Positions 7,955 to 14,037 of a DNA stretch of 19,868 nucleotides are shown here, in pieces. The notes below the pieces were generated by a model. It was not told the DNA's origin. It did no database searches and was given only the letters and a program-made list of their open reading frames with translations. A program made the translations under genes and the position numbers. Within the stretch, counting starts at the first letter, position 1. Every line of letters starts with the position of its first letter. The stretch is from CAYWLI01 sp964519535 (lineage in GTDB: Bacteria > Desulfobacterota > B13-G15 > RBG-16-54-18): NCBI GenBank assembly GCA_964519535.1, contig CAZFIR010000170.1, positions 1-19,868 of the forward strand, given 5' to 3'.

Positions 7955-8337
7955 TTTTTCAACGCTTCTATGATCTCATCTTCTTCAAGCGTACCGTATC
8001 TTTTATAGAGGATAACCAAAAGCGCAAGGGCAATACCGGTTGTCGCAACACCGACGACGATGGCAGTTAGCATGAGAACGTGGGGCAGTGGATTTATGTA
8101 ATCCGTTGCATGGAGAGCAATTTCTTGGCCGTGGCTATGTGTTTGAGCAACGATAGGGATTTGTGCACCTCGTTTAGCACCGATGGAGATAAAATAGAGA
8201 ATAATGGCCCATTGAAAGATATTCATGCCGATCAGCTTCTTCATAAGATTGTTTTTCGCCATCATGCTATACAGGCCAAGCATAAGCAGGATGGCAAAAA
8301 TCAAATAATTATATTGTGTGAATAGTGTTTCAAACAC
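7951..8337 (-). CDS. mrpC: Cation/proton antiporter subunit C
   Basis: NuoK-like inner-membrane subunit of about 128 residues with three helices. Visible: YNYLIFAILLMLGLYSMMAK, KKLIGMNIFQWAIILYFISIG, and the signature DYINPLPHVLMLTAIVVGVATTGIALALL before a charged tail. I prefer the GTG at 8337 (VFETLFTQYNY), because relatives begin at this point and the resulting 8-bp overlap with mrpB (GTGTTTGA) fits the coupling seen through the operon. A GTG at 8370 would add 11 basic residues (ERTKKKCRKP) and overlap mrpB by 41 bp. The 3' end overlaps mrpD by 4 bp. It is a structural part of the antiporter membrane arm. Confidence 0.9.
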   Translation of the reverse strand: MFETLFTQYNYLIFAILLMLGLYSMMAKNNLMKKLIGMNIFQWAIILYFISIGAKRGAQIPIVAQTHSHGQEIALHATDYINPLPHVLMLTAIVVGVATTGIALALLVILYKRYGTLEEDEIIEALKK

Positions 8338-8797
8338 GGGTTTTCTGCATTTCTTCTTCGTGCGTTCCACCGGTTACCAGATTCAGGAAGATAGAGACCA
8401 TAATCGCCATGACCGTAATCTGGACCCCCGTTTCAACAGCGGCGATGCCATAATATCGGGCCATCACCGGATCGATGGGAAGAATGACGCTCAATTTCCC
8501 GTAGTCTAGGAAATTTCCACCGAGAAGCAGACAAAGCCATCCTACTCCCGCATAGATGAATACGCCGAGACTACAAAAGAAGATATTGAGTTTCTCGGCA
8601 AAGCGTCTCTTTACCTCATCGAGATCATAGGCAATGGCCATCAGTATGAAACTTGCGGCGAAGATACAGCCTCCTTGGAATCCTCCTCCAGGGCTGCCAT
8701 GGCCGTGGGCGAGGACATAGAGGCCGTAGATTTGCATAAAGGGGATAAAGATCCTGCAAACGGTTTGGATGATGATATCTTCTTGCTCGCGTATCAA
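8330..8797 (-). CDS. mrpB: Cation/proton antiporter subunit B
   Basis: 155-residue inner-membrane subunit with four helices, family MnhB/MrpB (MbhF in archaea). The hallmark is HGHGSPGGGFQGG at residues 31-43, preceded by QTVCRIFIPFMQIYGLYVLA. The start is TTG at 8797, overlapping the stop of the preceding gene as TTGA, with GAGGAG about 9-10 nt upstream. No ATG upstream of the conserved N-terminus exists in frame, so the TTG start is fairly safe. It is required for antiport in studied Mrp systems, although its individual role is unclear. Confidence 0.92.
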   Translation of the reverse strand: MIREQEDIIIQTVCRIFIPFMQIYGLYVLAHGHGSPGGGFQGGCIFAASFILMAIAYDLDEVKRRFAEKLNIFFCSLGVFIYAGVGWLCLLLGGNFLDYGKLSVILPIDPVMARYYGIAAVETGVQITVMAIMVSIFLNLVTGGTHEEEMQKTRV

Positions 8798-9069
8798 GGC
8801 AAACGTCTCCTCAACAGCATGAGGACCGCAACGCCTGCGGTAAAGATGACGGCAGTCTCAAAGAGGGTATCATAACCTCGATAATCTGCGAGCACGGCGG
8901 TAACGATATTAGGAACCCCTGTTTCCTCAAAGGCCCGCTCAATGTACCGCGGTGAGACATGGAGGCTGGCCGGCTGACCCGGATCAGCCCATGGTGGCAG
9001 ATCCTCCGCCCCGTACATCAGTACGATGAGGACGGCGATCGCAATCACGATACCTATGAGTTTCTTCAT
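8794..9069 (-). CDS. MbhE-like subunit (last part of MrpA as a separate protein)
   Basis: 91 residues: an N-terminal membrane helix (KKLIGIVIAIAVLIVLMYG), an external loop DLPPWADPGQPASLHVSPRY, then GVPNIVTAVLADYRGYDTLFET and a second helix AVIFTAGVAVLMLL. The segment NIVTAVLADYRGYDTLFETAVIFTA is the well-known C-terminal signature of MrpA, here a free-standing subunit as in archaeal Mbh. The ATG at 9069 shares one base with the upstream stop (TGATG). A longer open frame starts at 9369 but its N-terminal half is an Arg/Gly-rich out-of-frame reading of neighbouring genes, so it is not used. Confidence 0.9.
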   Translation of the reverse strand: MKKLIGIVIAIAVLIVLMYGAEDLPPWADPGQPASLHVSPRYIERAFEETGVPNIVTAVLADYRGYDTLFETAVIFTAGVAVLMLLRRRLP

Positions 9070-9314
9070 CAGTCCTTTGTCCTCCTCGTCGTTTTGTAAA
9101 CGGCGGCGACAAAGAAAGTGGTGCTTACCCCCGCCCCTACCGCGGCCTCGGTAAAGGCGACATCTACCGCCCCCATCTCTGACCAGATCAGACACATAAA
9201 GAAGCTGAAGGCGCCGAGGAGTACGGCAGCACTCAAGAGATCTTTTACCGTAATAGCCGTTACGGCGGCTATGAGGGCGAATACCAACAACATCAGATTT
9301 AATGGCCAGATCAT
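9069..9314 (-). CDS. MbhD-like DUF4040 subunit (MrpA C-terminal domain as a separate protein)
   Basis: 81-residue membrane protein with about three helices. DLLSAAVLLGAFSFFMCLIWSEMGAVDVAFTEAAVGAG contains the DUF4040 core found in the C-terminal region of MrpA and in MbhD, including the conserved Glu of FTEAAVGAG, which is important for function in studied Mrp complexes. The ATG follows the stop of mrpG directly (TAGATG) behind a GAGGAGG site. It is translationally coupled to the MbhE-like gene through TGATG. Together these two small proteins supply the MrpA C-terminal part; no MrpA N-terminal (NuoL-like) protein precedes them. Confidence 0.9.
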   Translation of the reverse strand: MIWPLNLMLLVFALIAAVTAITVKDLLSAAVLLGAFSFFMCLIWSEMGAVDVAFTEAAVGAGVSTTFFVAAVYKTTRRTKD

Positions 9315-9668
9315 CTATTTCCTCCTCTTCGGTGGCCAGGTCAACACGACCTTTCCGTCCTTGGTCCACGGTATCAGATCCGATTCAAGGGCAGATCTCA
9401 GCAAGGCATGGGTGGCTGTTGGGCTTGCCAAAAACCAAAAGACGGCGATGAATATCAGCTTGGCACTTTGAACAATACTTAACCAGTGGAGACCATGGTG
9501 CAGCGTGTAGAGGGCTAGTCCGACAACGAAGAGCAGCGTCCCGAGGGTGTCGCCCTTTGCCGTGGCGTGCATCCTGGTGTAAAAGTCAGGAAAACGCAAA
9601 AAACCGATGGTGGCAGTCATAAAAAAGAAAAGACCTGCCAGCATAAATATCTTTGCTCCAATGATCAC
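9315..9668 (-). CDS. mrpG: Cation/proton antiporter subunit G
   Basis: 117-residue inner-membrane subunit with three helices, MnhG/MrpG family. Shows FFMTATIGFLRFPDFYTRMHATAKGDTLGTLLFVVGLAL, which includes the family motif (F/Y)YTRMHA..K.DTLG. The start is GTG at 9668, directly after the mrpF stop (TAAGTG); no ATG lies before the conserved first helix. The C-terminal segment SDLIPWTKDG extends past the last helix into the cytoplasm or periplasm. Structural subunit of the Mrp complex. Confidence 0.92.
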   Translation of the reverse strand: MIIGAKIFMLAGLFFFMTATIGFLRFPDFYTRMHATAKGDTLGTLLFVVGLALYTLHHGLHWLSIVQSAKLIFIAVFWFLASPTATHALLRSALESDLIPWTKDGKVVLTWPPKRRK

Positions 9669-9935
9669 TTATCTCGCCCCTTTCCGGATAAAATATTTTG
9701 AGACAATCAAGGTGCCGATAAAGTTTAGAATAGAGTAAGCCAATGCCAAATCTATGAACATGTCAATCCGGTCATAGATCAATCCGATAAACAGGAGGAG
9801 AATGATCGTCTTGGTGCCTATGAAACCAGCACCGATGATCCGGTCAAAGACTGTCGGCCCAAACACCCCCCGATAGAGAGAAAGGAGGATGATAACACAG
9901 AGAACAAGGGCGACGCCTAAGGAAAAACCACCCAT
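9669..9935 (-). CDS. mrpF: Cation/proton antiporter subunit F
   Basis: 88-residue inner-membrane subunit with three helices, MnhF/MrpF family. Characteristic segments are YRGVFGPTVFDRIIGAGFIGTKT (22-44) and DMFIDLALAYSILNFIGTLIVSKYF. The ATG directly follows the mrpE stop (TAAATG) with GGAGGA just upstream. Length and position are as usual for Mrp operons. Confidence 0.93.
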   Translation of the reverse strand: MGGFSLGVALVLCVIILLSLYRGVFGPTVFDRIIGAGFIGTKTIILLLFIGLIYDRIDMFIDLALAYSILNFIGTLIVSKYFIRKGAR

Positions 9936-10415
9936 TTAATCCTCCAAATATACCCGAGCAATGCGTTGCTCCATTTTCCCCGGCAAGGACGTGGCCACTT
10001 TCATGTCGATGGCATGCACAAAGAAGTAATCGTCTTTGATTAACACCGTAATGGTCCCGGGAGTCAGGGTTATGGAGTTGGCAAACGTAACGCGTGCCAG
10101 CTCTTTTTTTAATGTGGTCTTAAACTTAATGATGTGAGGGTCGATCAAGTGCGGCATCTTGGGGTGGAGGGCAAGGTAGGCGATATAAATATTAGCTAGT
10201 ATAATTTGACATAAGAGCCACGGGACATACGCGAAAAAAAGCGCGGTTTCTTTGATCTTACCTTCTGATTTAATGTCTTTAAAGAGAAAATCATGAGAGA
10301 TACCTGCCACTAAGGCACAAGAGAGGACACCCCACGAAAGATGCCACCAGTCGAGCTGTCCGGATACGAAGATCCAAAAAAGAAAAAGAACGAAAAACGT
10401 AGCGATAAAGGCCAT
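9936..10415 (-). CDS. mrpE: Cation/proton antiporter subunit E, first gene of the Mrp operon
   Basis: 159-residue subunit, MnhE/MrpE family, with N-terminal membrane helices and a cytoplasmic C-terminal domain. Family marks: FWIFVSGQLDWWHLSWGVLSC near the N-terminus, the FANSITLTPGTITVLIKDDYFFVHAID block with the conserved LTPGT, and the end RIARVYLED. The ATG at 10415 is chosen because a full AGGAGG lies 6 nt upstream. An in-frame TTG five codons earlier (10430) would place that ribosome site inside the gene. It leads an operon of 11 genes that overlap or abut down to 2968. Confidence 0.93.
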   Translation of the reverse strand: MAFIATFFVLFLFWIFVSGQLDWWHLSWGVLSCALVAGISHDFLFKDIKSEGKIKETALFFAYVPWLLCQIILANIYIAYLALHPKMPHLIDPHIIKFKTTLKKELARVTFANSITLTPGTITVLIKDDYFFVHAIDMKVATSLPGKMEQRIARVYLED

Positions 10416-10421
10416 CCAGTC

Positions 10422-10427
10422 CCTCCT
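10422..10427 (-). promoter_or_regulatory. Ribosome binding site of mrpE, decides the start
   Basis: A perfect AGGAGG on the minus strand, 6 nt before the ATG at 10415. It argues against the upstream TTG at 10430, which would overlap it. Confidence 0.8.
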
Positions 10428-10912
10428 CAATAAGCAGATTAAAACACTTCCCTCACGCAGCAGATGAATTGTCGCCCTTGCAAGGACCTATCCCCTATTT
10501 GGATGCGGTATAAAGAGCGTCATTACGTAGGTGTCTGCATGCACAACCCTCTTTGCTCCGAAGCGTATGCTTACTGAATATGCAGGCAAGTATCTGACGT
10601 ACGGAGTGGCGGTAAATCAAGACAGATTTTTTCTTGATAAGCATTATTCTCACGCAAGGGATGTTTGGAGCTGCTGGGTGCAGCTTTCCTCCGGACTGTT
10701 GCGATTGCGGCCCTCACACCGGTATCAAAGGCATGACCTGTCTTCTTTAAAACCACCGTCGATTCCCCCACGTTTTCTTATCACGGTTAAAACCCGATCG
10801 CGATCACCGACGCCCAGCGACAAACCGACCGGATCGAGGAGTATTGTTGAATCGTTATGTTCCGCTTGCCTTGAGAATTCCCTTGTTATTATGCTTAAGA
10901 AGTCTCCACGGC
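10428..10912. other. Gene-free leader region upstream of the Mrp operon
   Basis: About 485 bp between the bactofilin stop and mrpE without a convincing gene. Open frames here (plus 10531-10950; minus 10571-10771) begin at weak starts, lack ribosome sites and have no recognisable domain. Structural elements seen: a perfect palindrome CCTTGCAAGG at 10476-10485, and a hairpin with arms AGCTGC/GCAGCT and a 5-nt loop at 10669-10685. No clear -35/-10 pair or known riboswitch consensus was recognised, although the Mrp promoter must lie in or before this region. A stretch at about 10725-10870 reads open on the minus strand past the bactofilin end and could be a gene remnant; this is weak. Confidence 0.5.
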
Positions 10913-11395
10913 TTAGCTGCTTATTTCTTTCGTTTTGTCCTCCGCCCTGACCTCGGTCTCTTTTTTTCGTGCGAATATACCTATCCCCTTGTCTTCCTTC
11001 GTTTCGTTCTTCTTCTCCTCCTTTTTTCTCTCTTTCATCTTGCAATTGCCCTCAAAGATTGCCCCCTCGTCGATTACGACAGCAGGGGTAATGATATCCC
11101 CGATCATTCTCCCGGGATGGTGGAGCTCTACCTTCTCCTTGGCGTAGAGATTGCCCACAATCTCACCTTGGATGATGGCGCTCCCGACGTGGATCTCCCC
11201 CTCAATCTTCGCAGTCTCTCCAACGATCAAGGTATCGTCGCTCCGGATCTCGCCCTTAAAACGGCCGTCCAACCTTACTGCACCCGTGTAGCTCAGTTTG
11301 CCCTCGAAGAAGGTTTCCCCTCCCATAAAGGCATTCACCTCTGTTCGCTCCATGGTATCCATGCCCTTGCCTTCTTTCCACTTCTTGTCCGCCAT
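10913..11395 (-). CDS. Bactofilin (polymer-forming cytoskeletal protein)
   Basis: 160 residues of the bactofilin (DUF583) family, which polymerises without nucleotide into filaments that scaffold cell-envelope or chromosome-segregation proteins. A short N-terminal tail is followed by a right-handed beta-helix core (about 16-118) with repeating short glycine/hydrophobic turns such as GRFKGEIRSDDTLIVGETAKI, VGSAIIQGEIVGNLYA and GRMIGDIITPAVVIDEGAIFEG. The last 40 residues are highly charged, Lys/Glu-rich and probably disordered. The ATG at 11395 has GGAGGG upstream. It lies 94 bp after parB on the same strand. In Myxococcus, bactofilins hold the ParABS machinery, so the adjacency fits a role in segregation or polarity. 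Confidence 0.92.
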   Translation of the reverse strand: MADKKWKEGKGMDTMERTEVNAFMGGETFFEGKLSYTGAVRLDGRFKGEIRSDDTLIVGETAKIEGEIHVGSAIIQGEIVGNLYAKEKVELHHPGRMIGDIITPAVVIDEGAIFEGNCKMKERKKEEKKNETKEDKGIGIFARKKETEVRAEDKTKEISS

Positions 11396-11489
11396 TGAAA
11401 TCCCTCCTCTTGCAGTTATGTAATGTATGGCATCGTGTTACCGTGAGGCCCTATCATTCAGAGATCGGCTGATCACTGCTTTTCACCTT

Positions 11490-12344
11490 TTACAGTGCCC
11501 TCGTTCCTCGTATGAGCGCTAAGATCCTCTCCAGGTCATCCAGGGAGTAGAACTCGATCTCGATGGCGCCCTTTTCACCTCTCATCTTTATTCTCACCTG
11601 GGTCTTGAGGATGTGACGCAACTCCTCCCGAAGGGATTCTATCTCCGGTATGACCACCGCTTTGGGGGGATTGCTCGTGCCCGTCTCAAGGAGATGCCGT
11701 ATACCACCTTCTGTCTCACGAACCGAGAGGCCCTTTTTTATGATCTTTCGGCAGAAAGCAATCTGCTCCCCCCCATCGCGCAGGGCCAGAAGGGCCCGGG
11801 CGTGCCCCATACTTATCGCGTTCCTTTCCAAGGCATCTTTCACTTCTTCGGGTAGTCTTAGCAAGCGCAGGGTATTGGCCACGGAAGACCTGTCCTTGCC
11901 GATCCGTTGGGCCAAGACCTCTTGGGTATAAGCAAATTCCGTGATCAAGCGCTGAAACGCCTCCGCCTCCTCCAGAGGGTTGAGGTCCTCACGCTGGAGG
12001 TTTTCTATCAGGGCCAACTCGAGGACCTCTTGATCGGTGGCCTCTTTGAGGAGGACGGGGACCTTTGTGAGACCTGCCCTTTGGGCCGCCCGCCACCTCC
12101 GCTCTCCCACGATGATCTCATACCCTTCCCCCTTTGTGCGCACCACCAGGGGTTGCAGGATCCCTTTCTCGCGTATGGACTGAGCGAGTTCCTCAATACC
12201 ATCATCGGGGACCAGCCGCCTCGGCTGCCAGGGGCTGGGATGAATGTCATGGATATTGCAGAGCTGGAGGTTCCCCTTCTCCCCCTTCTCCAACTCGGGG
12301 AAAAGGGCCCCTAACCCCTTACCTAAGGCAACTCGCTTAGCCAT
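11490..12344 (-). CDS. parB: Chromosome-partitioning protein ParB
   Basis: 284-residue ParB/Spo0J-type CTP-dependent DNA clamp that loads at parS sites and works with ParA. The N-terminal LGKGLGALFPE (7-17) is the ParA-interacting segment. The CTP-binding boxes are GERRWRA (80-86) and ENLQREDLNPLEEA (114-127). A helix-turn-helix (TQEVLAQRIGKDRSSVANTLRLL, about 140-162) reads parS, and the C-terminal dimer domain ends the protein. The ATG at 12344 overlaps the parA stop by 8 bp and has GAGG 5 nt upstream. A 24-residue upstream extension in the same frame lies inside parA and looks non-native. No parS-like site (TGTTTCACGTGAAACA) was seen in the window. Confidence 0.95.
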   Translation of the reverse strand: MAKRVALGKGLGALFPELEKGEKGNLQLCNIHDIHPSPWQPRRLVPDDGIEELAQSIREKGILQPLVVRTKGEGYEIIVGERRWRAAQRAGLTKVPVLLKEATDQEVLELALIENLQREDLNPLEEAEAFQRLITEFAYTQEVLAQRIGKDRSSVANTLRLLRLPEEVKDALERNAISMGHARALLALRDGGEQIAFCRKIIKKGLSVRETEGGIRHLLETGTSNPPKAVVIPEIESLREELRHILKTQVRIKMRGEKGAIEIEFYSLDDLERILALIRGTRAL

Positions 12345-13113
12345 AGTTCCTCTTTCCGTTCTTGAGAATCTCTTGGGCCAATTCAACGTAGCTCTGCGCC
12401 CCCCTTGACTCGGCATCGTAGAGGATACAAGGTTGCCCGAAGCTGGGTGCCTCGCTCAACTTGACATTTCTCGGGATAATGGTAGAAAAGACCCGCCCCT
12501 TGAAGTGGGAACGGACTTCATCCGCAACCTGCTGTGAAAGGTTGTTCCGCAGATCGTACATGGTTAACAATATTCCCTCGATTTGCAAAGCTGGATTGAG
12601 ATTCTCCTTGACGATCCTGATTGTCTTCAGTAATTGCGTTAATCCTTCCATGGCATAGTATTCACATTGCAGGGGGATAAGTACGGAGTGCGCAGCGGTC
12701 AAAGAATTGACCGTGAGGAGACCCAGGGAGGGGGGGCAGTCAATCAAGATGAAGTCGTACTCAGGTACCACCTCCTGTAAAATCCCCCGCAATCTTTTCT
12801 CCCTGGCGATCTCGTTGATCAATTCGATCTCCGCCCCGATAAGATCCGTGTTGGCGGTGACTATCTTCAGATGAGGGATCTCGGTATCCCTGATGACCTC
12901 CCTGATGCTTATCTCCTCTATCATAGCGTGATAGAGGTTTTCCTGGATTGCTTCCTGATTATATCCGACGCCGCTTGAGGAATTCCCCTGGGGATCGGCA
13001 TCTACGAGGAGTGTGTTTATCTTGGCTATGGCCAATGAAGCGGCGAGATTCACCGCTGTGGTCGTCTTCCCGACCCCTCCCTTTTGATTGGCGATGCTGA
13101 TAACCTTCCCCAT
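12337..13113 (-). CDS. parA: Chromosome-partitioning ATPase ParA (Soj)
   Basis: 258-residue ATPase of the ParA/MinD group that binds DNA as an ATP dimer and pulls ParB-parS complexes. The deviant Walker A motif KGGVGKTT is at 11-18 (Lys11 and Lys16), Walker A' is TLLVDADPQGNSSSG, and Walker B is YDFILIDCPPSLG. The length matches chromosomal Soj-type proteins without the extra N-terminal DNA-binding domain of plasmid ParA. The ATG at 13113 has GAGGGG about 12 nt upstream. It overlaps parB by 8 bp and lies 124 bp after rsmG, so rsmG-parA-parB probably form one unit, as near many bacterial origins. Confidence 0.96.
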   Translation of the reverse strand: MGKVISIANQKGGVGKTTTAVNLAASLAIAKINTLLVDADPQGNSSSGVGYNQEAIQENLYHAMIEEISIREVIRDTEIPHLKIVTANTDLIGAEIELINEIAREKRLRGILQEVVPEYDFILIDCPPSLGLLTVNSLTAAHSVLIPLQCEYYAMEGLTQLLKTIRIVKENLNPALQIEGILLTMYDLRNNLSQQVADEVRSHFKGRVFSTIIPRNVKLSEAPSFGQPCILYDAESRGAQSYVELAQEILKNGKRNYG

Positions 13114-13237
13114 ATATATAGAATAGCCCCTCTGATTAACCAGGCCATCTCCCTCCGTTAATTATCACAATCACACCCCTTTGAAAAGGGGTAATTTCAG
13201 GAGCTTGGCTGATGGGCGCAGTCGAGATTTTTCGAGA

Positions 13238-13894
13238 TTATGTCTCGAGGAGTTGAAAGACCAAGAGAAATCTGATTTCCTCTACAAAGGGCAGCGTTAC
13301 CTTCTTCACCTCAATCAGTTGCAGTCCCAAGGCATTCCAGTCCGTTTCCCCTTGCTCTTGCTCCCCCTTCCTGCCCCGCATCCCCACGATACGTCCTCCA
13401 CCTGTGGCATAGGGAAGGGCCAGTTGCAGGGAGGTCGGCAGGTCTGCAAGGGCCCGGGAGAGGACCAGATCAAACATCTTTGCGTATCGCTCTTTGATAC
13501 CTCTGTCCTGTGCTCGGCCATGGACGACCTCAACCCCTTCCAACTTCAGTCCCCTCACAATATTGCGCAGAAAAAAGACCTTTTTTTGAGAGGACTCCAA
13601 CAGGAGCAGGTCGAGAGCGGGGGATTGGATCTTCAGGGGCAATCCGGGAAATCCCGCCCCCGCACCGATATCCATGACGCGCGTTGCGCCGTGCAGGTAC
13701 GGGACAACAGTGAGGGAGTCCAGGAAGTGTTTTACCCCAATCTCCAGATCCCCTGTCAAGGCGGTGAGGTTAATCCTCGTATTCCATTTCTTCAATTCCG
13801 CGATATAAAAGAGGTAGTTTTCTATCACCCGGTCGGATAGAACTACCCCGATCTCTTCTGACCCTCTCGTCAATAGTGTTTTGAGTTCCAGCAT
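13238..13894 (-). CDS. rsmG: 16S rRNA (guanine-527-N7) methyltransferase RsmG (GidB)
   Basis: 218-residue SAM-dependent enzyme that methylates G527 of 16S rRNA. The SAM-binding loop VMDIGAGAGFPGLPLKI is at 73-89. The N-terminal family block KKWNTRINLTALTGDLEIGVKHFLDSLTVV (35-63) and LVLSRALADL are present. The ATG at 13894 gives the N-terminus seen in relatives (MLELKTLLTRG). A GTG at 13918 would add eight residues, but it lies inside a strong terminator hairpin. Neither start has a well-placed Shine-Dalgarno: AAGG touches the ATG. The start is therefore less certain than the identity. The usual partner mnmG (gidA) is not upstream; an acyl-CoA ligase gene is. Confidence 0.93.
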   Translation of the reverse strand: MLELKTLLTRGSEEIGVVLSDRVIENYLFYIAELKKWNTRINLTALTGDLEIGVKHFLDSLTVVPYLHGATRVMDIGAGAGFPGLPLKIQSPALDLLLLESSQKKVFFLRNIVRGLKLEGVEVVHGRAQDRGIKERYAKMFDLVLSRALADLPTSLQLALPYATGGGRIVGMRGRKGEQEQGETDWNALGLQLIEVKKVTLPFVEEIRFLLVFQLLET

Positions 13895-13900
13895 CCTTGA

Positions 13901-13934
13901 TAAAAATAAAAGGCCCACGTTTCAGTGGGTCTTT
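13901..13934 (-). terminator. Intrinsic terminator after the acyl-CoA ligase gene
   Basis: On the minus strand AAAGACCCAC and GTGGGCCTTT form a stem with nine pairs and one A-C mismatch around the 6-nt loop TGAAAC, followed by a T-rich run TATTTTT. It lies 103 bp after the ligase stop. It also sits only 6 nt before the rsmG ATG, so it may instead, or also, act as a leader attenuator for rsmG-parA-parB. Confidence 0.75.
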
Positions 13935-14037
13935 GTAAGGTGAGACTCCTTTTCTTTCTTTCCCGTGTATAAAGTCTCCGGTGCTGTGGTTGCTATCCCA
14001 ACCTTCCGGTTTTGTTGCAGCTGCTGGCCCTCCTTTG

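Noticed and set aside
8794..9369. 191-residue open frame covering two genes
   Set aside because: Its N-terminal half is Arg/Gly-rich and is an out-of-frame reading of the DUF4040 gene and the end of mrpG. The MbhE-like protein starts at the internal ATG 9069, coupled to the upstream stop.
10667..10690. Hairpin as a terminator after the bactofilin gene
   Set aside because: The stem is only 6 bp and no T-run follows on the minus strand, so it is not supported as an intrinsic terminator.
10531..10950. Plus-strand 139-residue open frame in the Mrp leader region
   Set aside because: GTG start without ribosome site, Ser/Arg/Pro-rich composition, no recognisable domain, and it runs antisense into the bactofilin gene.
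10725..11045. Minus-strand 106-residue frame overlapping the bactofilin end
   Set aside because: Its first two-thirds is a Glu/Arg/Gly-rich shadow of the bactofilin tail. Only a short open part lies outside, too little to call a gene; mentioned as a possible remnant.
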